From: Zunongwangia endophytica
GTDB taxonomy: Bacteria; Bacteroidota; Bacteroidia; Flavobacteriales; Flavobacteriaceae
Direction of reading: 5' to 3'
DNA: 64,000 nt
Assembly: GCF_030409505.1 (NCBI RefSeq)
Contig: NZ_JAUFPZ010000002.1
Location: 434,001-498,000, forward strand
Part shown: piece after piece, positions 26,335 to 36,049 of the stretch
Position numbering within the stretch: the first letter of the stretch is position 1
How the letters are laid out: each line of letters starts with the position of its first letter
The notes under the pieces: generated by a model
Database searches by the model: none
What the model was told of the DNA's origin: nothing
What the model saw: only the letters and a program-made list of their open reading frames with translations
Position numbers and translations under genes: made by a program

Positions 26335-26937
26335 ATGTCGAAAATGAAATCAAAAGAAGACTTTGTTCGTAAGCAAGTAGTTGCTGCCTCCCAAACGGTA
26401 TTTAAAAAATACGGTTTTAAAAAAGCAACCATGGCTCATATTTCTAAAGCTTCTGGTAAGGGCCGTAGCACTTTGTACTATTACTTTAAAAATAAGAATG
26501 AGGTTTTTGAAGCTTTTGTGAAAAATGAATATGAAACCATTATTATCGAAACCGGAAAAATAGTTTCTAAAAATCTTTCTATTGAGGAAAATCTTTCCAG
26601 TTACCGAAAAATAAAATTAGAACACTACATCAAACTTTCAAATACCTACACTTATTTGTTAACCGACTTGAAAGAGAATACCACGTTCTTATTTCAGTTG
26701 TTGCATGAAATTCGTACAGAAGAAGTCAGTATTATAGAAAATTGCCTAACCTGGGCCATCGAGAAGAAAGAAATAACACCGGTAGCAGCTTCAGATTTAA
26801 ACTTTTTGGCTTTGGCTATTGTTACCGCTACCGAAAGTTTAGAAAAAGAAATTTTCTTATATCAGCATTATTCAAACGATATGTTTGACCGTTTAGACTG
26901 GATCAATCAGCTCATTATAAAAGGACTACAAAATTAA
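26335..26937 (+). CDS. TetR/AcrR-family regulator of the efflux operon
   Basis: A 200-aa repressor. The N-terminal helix-turn-helix is at about residues 12-60 (VFKKYGFKKATMAHISKASG, then GRSTLYYYFKNKNEVFEAF, the usual TetR recognition-helix pattern). The C-terminal ligand domain is not recognisable by family. It is the first gene of an operon with an RND adaptor 13 nt downstream, then pump and channel, as in AcrR-type control of multidrug export. An inverted repeat over its predicted start site is a candidate operator. Confidence 0.9.
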   Translation: MSKMKSKEDFVRKQVVAASQTVFKKYGFKKATMAHISKASGKGRSTLYYYFKNKNEVFEAFVKNEYETIIIETGKIVSKNLSIEENLSSYRKIKLEHYIKLSNTYTYLLTDLKENTTFLFQLLHEIRTEEVSIIENCLTWAIEKKEITPVAASDLNFLALAIVTATESLEKEIFLYQHYSNDMFDRLDWINQLIIKGLQN

Positions 26938-26950
26938 CTGCTTTTTAAAC

Positions 26951-28006
26951 ATGAAGACTATGCGTAACATTCGCCTCACATTACTAAGCCTTAGCATCTT
27001 AATCGCCATAAGTTGTGGTGAAGAGAAGAAAACAAAATCTATCGAGCCTATAAGTGTAAAAACAATGACGATTGGTAAAAATCAAGAGCTTCAAAATACC
27101 CAAAATATTGGTTTTACAGGGAAAATTATAGCGAATAAAAAAATCAATCTAAGCTTTCAAATAGGCGGAACTATTGAGTACCTAAAAGTTGATATGGGTG
27201 ATTTTGTAAAAAAAGGAGAATTACTTGCCGAAGTAGATGCTACAGCTTACAGAGAACAATACCAGGCAAAAAAAGCTCAGGCAGAATTGGCAAAGGAGAA
27301 TTACGAGCGTATTAATGAAGTATATTTAAAAGGAAGTATTGCTGAAATAAAAATGATTGAAGCTCGATCTAAATACCAACAAGCTAAAGCGGCTGCAAAT
27401 GCGGTGTATCAAAATGTAAAACACAGTAAATTATATGCACCTACCAGTGGATATATTGGTGCTAAAATTATGGAAAGTGGCGATTTAGCGAGCCCGGGGC
27501 GCCCTGTGTATCAATTATTAGATATTGAAAAAGTGAAAGCGGTTATCCCAATTCCTGATGGTGAAGTAAATCAGCTAAAAACTGGAGACAGTGCCAAGGT
27601 AGAAATTGATGCTTTAGATAATAAATTAGTGGAAGGTGAAATTACAGAAATTTCCATTCAGTCTAATCAGCAAAACCCTGTTTATATTGCTCAAATAACA
27701 ATTCCTAATCCAGATAAAAATATTAAACCCGGCATGTCTTGTGCGGCTTTTATAGATTTTAAAGAAAACCAATCTAACAGCACTTCACAAATTGTATTGC
27801 CGGTTCAGGTGGTTTCGGTAACAGAAATTAATGAATATTTTGTTTATGTGGCCGAAGACGGAAAAGCAAAACGAAAAGTAGTAACTCTAGGCAAGCTTTA
27901 TAAAAATGGAATCGCCATTACTAAAGGTTTAAAAAAATCAGATCAAGTTATTACTTCAGGCTACCACAAGTTAACCGATAATACCCCAATAAAACTTAGT
28001 AAATAA
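26951..28006 (+). CDS. RND efflux adaptor (membrane fusion lipoprotein)
   Basis: A 351-aa periplasmic adaptor. The lipoprotein signal ends at Cys22 (ILIAISCGEEKK), so it should be anchored in a membrane by lipid. Domains in order: lipoyl half-motif near residues 70-90 (GTIEYLKVDMGDFVKKGELLAEVD), a short coiled-coil hairpin (about 95-145), the second lipoyl half (KLYAPTSGYIGAKIMESGDLASPG) and beta-barrel and membrane-proximal domains. It belongs to the AcrA/MexA family and links the pump that follows (20 nt gap) with the outer-membrane channel. Confidence 0.93.
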   Translation: MKTMRNIRLTLLSLSILIAISCGEEKKTKSIEPISVKTMTIGKNQELQNTQNIGFTGKIIANKKINLSFQIGGTIEYLKVDMGDFVKKGELLAEVDATAYREQYQAKKAQAELAKENYERINEVYLKGSIAEIKMIEARSKYQQAKAAANAVYQNVKHSKLYAPTSGYIGAKIMESGDLASPGRPVYQLLDIEKVKAVIPIPDGEVNQLKTGDSAKVEIDALDNKLVEGEITEISIQSNQQNPVYIAQITIPNPDKNIKPGMSCAAFIDFKENQSNSTSQIVLPVQVVSVTEINEYFVYVAEDGKAKRKVVTLGKLYKNGIAITKGLKKSDQVITSGYHKLTDNTPIKLSK

Positions 28007-28026
28007 GTTTAAAATTCGTTTAGATT

Positions 28027-31000
28027 ATGAAAAAAGAAAATAGTTCTGTTATAAAATGGGCTATGCATAACAAATCGTTTCCCCTAGCGGTTGCTGCACT
28101 CTTGGTAATTATTGGGATTCTTGGTTTGTTTAAAATGCCTCGTAACGAATTTCCAGATTTTACCATTCGTCAAGGTTTACTTATCGGGTATTATCCGGGA
28201 GCAAATTCAGAAGAAGTAGAAGAAGAATTAACCACTAAAGTGGAAGAATACCTTTTCAGTTTTAATGAAGTAGATAAAACCAAAACCTACTCGTATTCCC
28301 AGGACGGAAAAATGTATATGTATGTTGAAGTAGCTAATCGCGTAGATGAAGATGCTACTGAACAATTCTGGAATAAACTGAAAAATGGATTACTCATTTT
28401 TCAGCAGCAAAAATTGCCCAAAGGCGTTCGCGGAATTATAGTGAATAGCGAGTTTGGTAACACGGCTGCTATGATTTTAGCGGTACAATCGCCTACCCGA
28501 CCTTATAAAGATTTACAACGTCACGTAGAAGATATTGAAGATAATTTACGTCAGCTTGAAAATGTTGCTAAAATTAGTCACGATGGTGGTTTAACCGAAC
28601 AAATTGCAGTATATGCCAATCAAAATAAATTGGCTACTTACGGTATAAGTCCGGGAATGCTCATGCAGAGCTTGCAAAATCAAGGTTCGATAAATCCGGG
28701 CGGTACTTTAGAAGAATCAGAATTCGATCGTCCTATTCATATCGACACCTTTATTAAAGACGAAATAGATATTGCCAACCAAATTGTACGTACGGGAGAC
28801 AACGGAAGTGTTATCAGAATAAAAGATGTTGCAGAAGTAAAACGAGAATATGAAGATCCGGATGCTTTTACAACTTCCAATGGTACAAAAACCATGATTA
28901 TTACTTTAGAAATGGCTAAAGGAAATAATATAGTTCAGTTCGGAAAAGAAATTGAAGAACGCTTAAATAATATCGAACAACAGCTGCCGGAAGATATTGA
29001 AATTCATAAAATAGCCGATCAACCCGATGTTGTTCATAGCGCTATTGGGCATTTTATGAAAGAGTTTGGTTTTGCCTTAGTCGGGGTAATCTTGGTGGCA
29101 CTATTTTTACTGCCATTTCGAGTGGCTTCTGTAGCGGCTGCAACCATTCCAATCACTATTTCTGCAACTTTAGCGGTAATGTATATGTTGGGTATGGAAT
29201 TAAATACCGTGACCTTAGCTGCATTAATTATTGTATTGGGTATTGTGGTAGACGACCCCATTGTGATTATTGATAATCACGTTGAAAAATTAGATGAAGG
29301 CGAATCGGTTTGGGAAGCGGCCTACCACAGCGCATTAGAATTATTTCCTTCTGTATTTACGGCAACCTTAGCGATAACCGCCACCTTTTTACCGCTTGTA
29401 TTTTTCTTAAGTGGTACGGCAAAAGACTTTTTAAGTACGTTCCCTTTCACCATTATGATTGCGCTGTTTTTATCGCTAGCCATTTCGGTATTAATCGTGC
29501 CTTTTTTCAATACTATTTTTATAAAAAAAGGACTTCACGATAAAGATAAAGATGATAAAAAGAAGAAGAAATCAATGTTAGATCGCTTACAAGGTTTCTT
29601 TAATTCTAGTATCAAAAAAGCAGTAAAACATTATAAAATATCTTTGGGTGTTGGGATTGCTTCAGTAGTTTTAGGCTTCATTTTATTTGCAGGCTTAACG
29701 CAAGAATTGTTTCCGATTATCGAAAGAAATCAATTTGCGGTAGAAGTTTATCTAGCCAAAGGAAGCAATTTAGATGAAACAGCTAAAGTGGTTAAAAATT
29801 TTGAAACTAATGTTTTAAAAGACGACGAACGTGTACTGAATTATACCAGCTTTATCGGAGAAAGTTCGCCTAGATTCCATATGGTTTATGCGCCAAATCT
29901 GCCAGCTAAAAATTATGCACAAATTCTAATTACGACCGCTTCTGAAGATGCTACGGAAGAAGTTTTAAAAGATTATGATAAGCATTATGCCAATATGTTT
30001 CCTAATGCTTATTTACGAATGAAACAGCTAAATATGGTCAATAAACCGGCTCCCATCGAAGTTCGGCTTTTTGGAAACGATATTGCAGAATTACGAACCT
30101 ACGGTGATAGCATTATTAACTTAGCGCGAGAAACTCCCGAAACGATTTGGTCTAGAACCAATTTTGGAGAGAAACAAACCACCATTAATATCGATATTAA
30201 AAAAGATGAAGCCGCACAAGTTGGTTTAAGCAAAGAGAATATTGCAAATACCGTTGCCATGTATATGGAAGGTTTAAATGCAACCAAAGTGTATGATGGT
30301 GATTATGCTATACAAGTAAAAATTAAAGCCGAAAATAACAACGCACAAACCGTTAATGATTTAAGAGAACTTTCTATACTTTCAGCTAAAACACAAAGTA
30401 TGGTTCCGCTTCGTCAGGTAGCCAATGTGAACGCGGGCTGGGAAGAAGAACAAATTACTCACCGTAACGGGATGCGTTGTTTAACGGTACGCGTAGACAT
30501 CACAAAAGGTGCGGTAGCGAATGTGGTGTTAGAAAAACTTCGCCCTAAAATTAACAATCTTAATATTCCCGATACCATTCGGGTAGATTATGGTGGTGAG
30601 TTTGAAATGCAGCAGGAAAATCTTGTTCCTATGGGAATTTCATTATCTATTAGTGTGCTGCTTATCTTCTTAATTCTTATCTGGCACTTTAAAGCTATAA
30701 AACACGCAACTTTAAGTTTTATTACCATGCCGCTAAGTATTTTAGGTGCAGCTTTAGGATTAATGCTATTGCAATATCCGTTTGGATTTACTTCATTCTT
30801 AGGTATTTTGGCTTTATGCGGAATTGTAGTTAGAAACGGAATTATTTTAATTGATTTTGCAGATGAACTTCGTGATCAAGAAAATTACAGCGTAAAAGAT
30901 GCTGCTATTATGGCGGCACAACGAAGAATGCGACCTATCTTTTTAACCTCTTCTGCTGCTGCGGTTGGTGTAATCCCGATGATTCTTAGTAGATCTAGTT

Positions 31001-31131
31001 TATGGGGACCTTTAGGAACTGTAATTGCTTTTGGACTTATGATTTCAATGGTACTTACACTTTATGTACTGCCTGTTTTATACTGGCTGTTCTTTAGAAA
31101 AGAAGATGAAAATAAAACCTCAGAAGCTTAA
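28027..31131 (+). CDS. RND efflux pump, HAE1-like inner-membrane transporter
   Basis: A 1034-aa AcrB-type transporter with twelve membrane segments and two large periplasmic loops. The start is cytoplasmic (MKKENSSVIKWAMHNKSFPLAV). The proton-relay acidic pair is in GIVVDDPIVIIDNHVEKL near residue 410. A lysine-rich cytoplasmic linker (KDDKKKKKSMLD) near residue 510 divides the two halves. The second half ends with the usual GVVRNGI..DFADE and PMILSR..WGPLG motifs. The sequence does not say whether it exports drugs, bile salts or lipids. It lies between the adaptor and TolC-like genes. Confidence 0.94.
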   Translation: MKKENSSVIKWAMHNKSFPLAVAALLVIIGILGLFKMPRNEFPDFTIRQGLLIGYYPGANSEEVEEELTTKVEEYLFSFNEVDKTKTYSYSQDGKMYMYVEVANRVDEDATEQFWNKLKNGLLIFQQQKLPKGVRGIIVNSEFGNTAAMILAVQSPTRPYKDLQRHVEDIEDNLRQLENVAKISHDGGLTEQIAVYANQNKLATYGISPGMLMQSLQNQGSINPGGTLEESEFDRPIHIDTFIKDEIDIANQIVRTGDNGSVIRIKDVAEVKREYEDPDAFTTSNGTKTMIITLEMAKGNNIVQFGKEIEERLNNIEQQLPEDIEIHKIADQPDVVHSAIGHFMKEFGFALVGVILVALFLLPFRVASVAAATIPITISATLAVMYMLGMELNTVTLAALIIVLGIVVDDPIVIIDNHVEKLDEGESVWEAAYHSALELFPSVFTATLAITATFLPLVFFLSGTAKDFLSTFPFTIMIALFLSLAISVLIVPFFNTIFIKKGLHDKDKDDKKKKKSMLDRLQGFFNSSIKKAVKHYKISLGVGIASVVLGFILFAGLTQELFPIIERNQFAVEVYLAKGSNLDETAKVVKNFETNVLKDDERVLNYTSFIGESSPRFHMVYAPNLPAKNYAQILITTASEDATEEVLKDYDKHYANMFPNAYLRMKQLNMVNKPAPIEVRLFGNDIAELRTYGDSIINLARETPETIWSRTNFGEKQTTINIDIKKDEAAQVGLSKENIANTVAMYMEGLNATKVYDGDYAIQVKIKAENNNAQTVNDLRELSILSAKTQSMVPLRQVANVNAGWEEEQITHRNGMRCLTVRVDITKGAVANVVLEKLRPKINNLNIPDTIRVDYGGEFEMQQENLVPMGISLSISVLLIFLILIWHFKAIKHATLSFITMPLSILGAALGLMLLQYPFGFTSFLGILALCGIVVRNGIILIDFADELRDQENYSVKDAAIMAAQRRMRPIFLTSSAAAVGVIPMILSRSSLWGPLGTVIAFGLMISMVLTLYVLPVLYWLFFRKEDENKTSEA

Positions 31132-31149
31132 TATTCAAATTGAAAAGAA

Positions 31150-32490
31150 ATGAAAACTAATTTTTCAAATTACATAAAAAAGCTTGGTATTTTTTTAATG
31201 CTAACTGTAGCAATTACAGCAAATGCACAAGAAAATTACATTACGCTAGAAAAGGCAAAAAAAGCAGCTTTACAGTACAGCCACGATATTAAAAATGGCA
31301 ATTTACGTATTGAAAAAGCAGCTGCTCAAAAACAAGAAGCAATCGCCAATTATTTTCCTACGGTAGAAGCTTTAGGCGGAACGGTGTATGCGTTCGATAA
31401 TTTTATAGATCCGATTGCATTATTAGGAATACCAGAAATCGATAATGTGTATTTAGCTTCTGCAACCGCTTCTGAAGTTGTTTTTGCCGGCGGAAAAGTG
31501 AAAAACGCGAATAAGTTAGCTGAAGTTCAGGTTAGAGCCAATCAAATTCGAGCGGAACAGTCTATCGATTCTGTGATTATTACTACAGAAAAAAAATACT
31601 GGCAACTGGTGCAGTTACAAGAACAACAAAAAGTAATTACTGCCGCTAAAATTTATTTAGCTGAATTATTAAAACAACAACAAGATTTATTAGATGCCGG
31701 ATTAATTGCTAAAAATCAGTTACTAAAAGTAAAAGTAAATCGAAGTAAAATTTTATTGAAGGAGAGCAAATTATCGAATACCCGAAAATTAGCCTTACTA
31801 GATTTAGCTTTATATACAGGTTTAGGTTACGATACCACAATGGTGGCTATAGATAGTTTACATCAAGTGGTTCCGCCAGAAATGAAGTACGAGAATACCG
31901 TAAATGTTTCAGAAAATACTAATTATAAGTTATTAGATGAACAAATTCAGGCCTCAAAATTACAAACCAAAATGGCTGAAGCAAATAGACTTCCTCAAAT
32001 TTCAGTAGGTGTAAATGCTAACAAATACGGAACTTTTAATGCTGATATAGATTCAGATATTCAAGCTTTAGCTTTTGGAGCGGTTCGTATTCCTATTTCA
32101 GCTTGGTGGGGAAAAGAAAAGCAACAAATAAAACAGCAGAAAATTCAAGAGAAAATTGCTGTAAATCAATTAAAAAAAGGACAAGATCAAATTAAAATCG
32201 GCATTATGAAAAGCTGGTACGATTTGATTGATGCTTACAAACAAATTGATTATGCTAAAGAAAATTTAGATTATGCTGAAGAGAATTTAGATATGCAACG
32301 TGATAATTATAATAGTGGATTAAATAATTTATCCGACTTATTAGATGCGCAACGTTTGCACCAGGAAGCAAAAACCGAATGGGTAAATGCTTTTGCAAAT
32401 TATCAAATTAAAGAAACGGTTTACTTGTACCGAAATAACCAATTAGATGCTCCTTCTCCTGAAGAATTATCAGATGCGATAAAGGAATAA
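31150..32490 (+). CDS. TolC-family outer-membrane efflux channel
   Basis: A 446-aa outer-membrane protein with a signal peptide ending at ANAQEN (about residue 27). The mature part is a tandem of long amphipathic helices rich in Ala, Gln and Lys with repeated LDL..TG-like turns, typical of the OEP family. It completes the tripartite TetR-controlled pump, starting 18 nt after the pump gene and ending just before a strong terminator. Confidence 0.92.
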   Translation: MKTNFSNYIKKLGIFLMLTVAITANAQENYITLEKAKKAALQYSHDIKNGNLRIEKAAAQKQEAIANYFPTVEALGGTVYAFDNFIDPIALLGIPEIDNVYLASATASEVVFAGGKVKNANKLAEVQVRANQIRAEQSIDSVIITTEKKYWQLVQLQEQQKVITAAKIYLAELLKQQQDLLDAGLIAKNQLLKVKVNRSKILLKESKLSNTRKLALLDLALYTGLGYDTTMVAIDSLHQVVPPEMKYENTVNVSENTNYKLLDEQIQASKLQTKMAEANRLPQISVGVNANKYGTFNADIDSDIQALAFGAVRIPISAWWGKEKQQIKQQKIQEKIAVNQLKKGQDQIKIGIMKSWYDLIDAYKQIDYAKENLDYAEENLDMQRDNYNSGLNNLSDLLDAQRLHQEAKTEWVNAFANYQIKETVYLYRNNQLDAPSPEELSDAIKE

Positions 32491-32517
32491 GGAGATACTT
32501 TAGAAAGTTAGGCTAAT

Positions 32518-32570
32518 AAAAAATCGGGAACTTAAATGCATAATATTGCTTTTAAGTTCCCGATTTTATT
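32518..32570 (+). terminator. Terminator of the efflux operon
   Basis: A 16-bp stem, 32521-32536 (AAATCGGGAACTTAAA) with 32551-32566, with a 14-nt loop and T-rich tail. The flanking A tract allows it to act in both directions, which suits the convergent M3 peptidase gene. Confidence 0.88.
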
Positions 32571-32675
32571 TTCAGATAACAGTATCGTTGATACGCGCTA
32601 TCAATTATTGAAAAATCAGTTTTTATAAAGTTCTAAATGTCTTTTAAAGCACTCAAAATCTGAAAATTTTACTAC

Positions 32676-34823
32676 TTATTTTTTAGGAATAGGAAATCCG
32701 CGATCTCGCATTAGCGCATCGATATTCGCATTTCTACCTCTAAATTTTTTGTAAGCTTCCGCAGGATCCATAGCATTTCTAGGAGCGAATAAAAACTTCA
32801 CCAGTTTGTGTGCGGTTTCTTTGTCATAGAAGCCATTTGGCGCTTCAGCAAAAGCTTCAGCAGCATCGGCAGTTAATACATCGGCCCATAAATATCCGTA
32901 ATATCCAGCAGCATAACCTTCTCCAGAGAAAATATGCCCGAATTGAGTAGAGCGGTGACGCATAGGAATTTCTTCAGGCAACCCAAGCTCATCTAATTGT
33001 TCTTTTTCGAACTCTTGAACGTCTGTAATTTCTGAAGGATCCGTGGTATGATATTTCATATCCATTAAGGCAGAAGCTAAGAATTCTGTCGTTCCAAAGC
33101 CTTGATTAAATGTAGCCGCTTTTTTAACCTTTTTCACTAATTCTTCAGGCATTGGCTCGTTGGTTTCATAATGTCTCAAAAACTGATTAATTACTTCATC
33201 TGTAGATAACCAACGTTCTAATAATTGCGACTGAAATTCAGTATAATCTCTTACACCGCTATTCAATTTTGGATATTTTATATCTGCGGAAAGAAAGTGT
33301 AACGCATGTCCAAATTCATGGAAAAATGTTTCAGCATCATCCCAACTTACAAGGGTAGGTTCTCCTTTAGCTGGTTTTACAAAATTTGAATTATTAGAGG
33401 CCAAAACAGGTTTATTTCCCATTAATTCGTTAGTACTACGATATGTCGTAGCCCAAGCACCAGAGCGCTTACCGGGACGAGCGTAAGGATCTAAATACCA
33501 CAATCCAATTACTTCTCCATTTGATTTATCGTTTACCTCGTAAACCGTGACATCTGGATGAAAAACAGATACATAACTGGTGTCTACCGGCGTGAAATCG
33601 AAATTAAATAGTTCTCCCGCTACATAAAAAATTGCTTTTTTAAGATTGTCGAGTTGCAGGTATTGTTTTACTTCTTCGCTATCAAGATCGTATTTTTCTT
33701 TTCTCACTTTTTCCATGTAATAACGATAATCCCATGGCTCTATAGTAATGTCTTTGCCTTCCTTTTTGGCAAATTCCTGCATATCTTTTACTTCCTCTTC
33801 TACACGACCTAAAGCAGCAGGCCAAACGGCTTCCATTAATTCCATCGCTTTTTTAGGTGTTTTTGCCATGCGATCCTGCAAACGCCATTGTGCATAATTA
33901 TCATAACCTAAAAGGGCAATACGCTCGTCGCGAAGTTTAAGAATTTCCTTGATCACCTTGTTATTATCAAACTCATCGCCATTATTCCCGCGGGAGTAGT
34001 AGGTGCGCCAAACTTTCTCTCTAAGTTTCCGATTGTCTGAATAGATTAAGAAAGGATCCATCGACGATCGGGTATTGGTTACTGCATATTCGCCTTTATG
34101 ATCTCTTTCTTTGGCAGCGCTGGCGGCAGATTTTACATAACTTTCTGGCAATCCGCTAAGCTGAGTGCTGTCTAGATAAGTAACATAACCTTCCTCGTCG
34201 GCTAAGACGTTATTAGAGAATTGAGTGTATAATTCAGATAACTCTTTGTTGATTTCAGCATAACGCTTTTTATCTTCTTCGGAAAGATTGGCGCCTTCCA
34301 TTTCAAACTCCTTGTAAATAAGGTCGATGGTTCGTTGCTCAGCTGAATCTAATTTCGTTTCCTGAGATTGGTCATAAACCGATTTAATTCTTTTAAAAAG
34401 CGCTTCATTTTGTGAAATCTTAGAACTGTATTCAGAGATTTTTGGAGATAACTCGGTCTGGATTTCTCTAAATTCAGGCGAAGACAAATTACTACTGAAG
34501 ATTCCGTAGTAAGTAAACGCGCGATCTAGCGCTTCTCCAGATTTTTCAAACGGAATAATCGTATTTTCAAAAGTTGGTGCTTCAGGATTATTAGCAATAC
34601 TGTCAATTTCTTCAAGATGCTGTTGCATCCCTTCTAAAATTGCAGGTTTCAGCATTTCGACTTTCATTTTATTAAATGCCGGTACACCTTGATAAGGGCC
34701 AGTCCATTCAGCAAGAATGGTATTATTTTTCATAGAATCTTCGTTCATTTTGGAATCATTTTTACAAGCAGCAAACAATACGATAGCTGCTATTCCTAAG
34801 CTATTTCTAATTTTTCTTTTCAT
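32676..34823 (-). CDS. dcp: M3-family metallopeptidase (Dcp-like), lipoprotein
   Basis: A 715-aa zinc peptidase of the thimet-oligopeptidase family. The zinc motif HEFGHALH is near residue 501, and the downstream region has the family motifs GFGTTEFLASALMDM and YAAGYYGYLWADV. The N terminus is a lipoprotein signal with Cys20 (FAACKNDSK), so the enzyme is anchored outside the cytoplasm, unlike E. coli Dcp's soluble form. Dcp releases C-terminal dipeptides. The overall fit is to Dcp; exact specificity is inferred. It is a single gene. Confidence 0.9.
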   Translation of the reverse strand: MKRKIRNSLGIAAIVLFAACKNDSKMNEDSMKNNTILAEWTGPYQGVPAFNKMKVEMLKPAILEGMQQHLEEIDSIANNPEAPTFENTIIPFEKSGEALDRAFTYYGIFSSNLSSPEFREIQTELSPKISEYSSKISQNEALFKRIKSVYDQSQETKLDSAEQRTIDLIYKEFEMEGANLSEEDKKRYAEINKELSELYTQFSNNVLADEEGYVTYLDSTQLSGLPESYVKSAASAAKERDHKGEYAVTNTRSSMDPFLIYSDNRKLREKVWRTYYSRGNNGDEFDNNKVIKEILKLRDERIALLGYDNYAQWRLQDRMAKTPKKAMELMEAVWPAALGRVEEEVKDMQEFAKKEGKDITIEPWDYRYYMEKVRKEKYDLDSEEVKQYLQLDNLKKAIFYVAGELFNFDFTPVDTSYVSVFHPDVTVYEVNDKSNGEVIGLWYLDPYARPGKRSGAWATTYRSTNELMGNKPVLASNNSNFVKPAKGEPTLVSWDDAETFFHEFGHALHFLSADIKYPKLNSGVRDYTEFQSQLLERWLSTDEVINQFLRHYETNEPMPEELVKKVKKAATFNQGFGTTEFLASALMDMKYHTTDPSEITDVQEFEKEQLDELGLPEEIPMRHRSTQFGHIFSGEGYAAGYYGYLWADVLTADAAEAFAEAPNGFYDKETAHKLVKFLFAPRNAMDPAEAYKKFRGRNANIDALMRDRGFPIPKK

Positions 34824-35085
34824 AAATTTATGTGAGCGATTTTGGATTCTGAAATATACAAAGACTCTTAGTTCTAGTGAACCCTAACCTCAAGAAACAT
34901 CTACTTAATTTTTGAATGATAAGCAGAGGATCTTTTCAATTTGTTGAAGAATTTAGTGTCGAATTCAGATTGTAAAACTAAGGCCGGAAGTGTATTTTTT
35001 AGAAGTGCTAAAAAGAGAAAAAGAATCTATAATCTTGAATATAGCACATAATATTGGTCATTATTTGATGGCTTTTTAAAAACAC

Positions 35086-36003
35086 TTATTCATGATGGTG
35101 ATGCTCATGTTCATTTTCTTTTTGCAGTAGATCACAACTTTCAGTATCCATTTCAGTCTCTATGGTATAATGATCAAAATGATAGTCTTTAAGGATGTGT
35201 TTCACTTGTTTTTTTAGATGAAGCAAATCTGTAAAACTATTGATATTTTTTAATTTGAGGTGAGCTGTAAAAACATGACTTTCTCCTTCTAGCGACCAAA
35301 TATGCATATGATGCAAAGATTCAATATTCTGAACTTTTAAAATATCATCTTCGATCCTTTGAGGGTCAATATCATCGGGTACACCTTGTAGAAAAATAAA
35401 TAAGGTTTCTTTTAAGCGTAATATTACGTTATAAAGAATATATAGCGTAATTAGAATTGAGAGTGCGGGATCTAAATATTCGTTATCGGTAAAGTTAAGA
35501 ACTATGGCAACGATTAGCACTGCTACCCAACCTAAAACATCTTCCACAAGATGCCAGGATACCGTTTTTTCATTTAAACTATTACCGCCACTTAATTTCC
35601 ACGCAGCATAACCGTTCACTAAAACGCCAATAATTGCAAAGACGATCATTCCTTGCGCATCTGAAGGCTGAGGATCGAACAAACGGCCAACCGCTTCAGA
35701 AATTACATAAATAGAACCTGCAATTAGAACGATACTATTAATTAATGCTCCTAATAACGAAAATCGCTTGTAACCAAAACTGTATTTATTATCGGCTTGC
35801 TTTTTAGATTTTTTATCAAGATACCATGCTGTGCCTAAAGACAAACTATCACCAAGATCATGAACCGCATCTGAAATTATGGCGATACTATTTACATAAA
35901 ATCCTCCAAAAAATTCTAAAACTGTAAATCCTAAGTTTAGGAAAAAAGCAATCTTAAGATTTTTACCTGATTGGTTGTGGTGATGATGGTGGTGGTGTGA
36001 CAT
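35086..36003 (-). CDS. Cation diffusion facilitator (zinc-type exporter) with His-rich ends
   Basis: A 305-aa six-helix metal/proton antiporter of the CDF family (ZitB/CzcD-like). The metal site residues of helix 2 and helix 5 appear as SDAVHDLGDS and SWHLVEDVLGW. The C-terminal cytoplasmic domain has LHHMHIWSLEGESHVFTAHL. The N terminus begins MSHHHHHHHNQSG and the C terminus ends EHEHHHHE, giving native His clusters at both ends that probably bind metal. Zinc, cobalt or cadmium are the likely substrates. A 10-bp hairpin sits 13 nt upstream. Confidence 0.92.
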   Translation of the reverse strand: MSHHHHHHHNQSGKNLKIAFFLNLGFTVLEFFGGFYVNSIAIISDAVHDLGDSLSLGTAWYLDKKSKKQADNKYSFGYKRFSLLGALINSIVLIAGSIYVISEAVGRLFDPQPSDAQGMIVFAIIGVLVNGYAAWKLSGGNSLNEKTVSWHLVEDVLGWVAVLIVAIVLNFTDNEYLDPALSILITLYILYNVILRLKETLFIFLQGVPDDIDPQRIEDDILKVQNIESLHHMHIWSLEGESHVFTAHLKLKNINSFTDLLHLKKQVKHILKDYHFDHYTIETEMDTESCDLLQKENEHEHHHHE

Positions 36004-36015
36004 ATGATAAAACTA

Positions 36016-36040
36016 CACTAGGATTTTTGCAATCCTAGTG
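36016..36040 (-). promoter_or_regulatory. Perfect 10-bp hairpin upstream of the CDF gene
   Basis: CACTAGGATT (36016-36025) and AATCCTAGTG (36031-36040) pair perfectly around a 5-nt loop, in the 46-nt gap between the dehydrogenase and CDF genes. It has only a weak T tract on the minus side. It may be a terminator of the upstream genes, or an operator or 5'-UTR element of the metal exporter. Confidence 0.45.
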
Positions 36041-36049
36041 CAATTTAAA

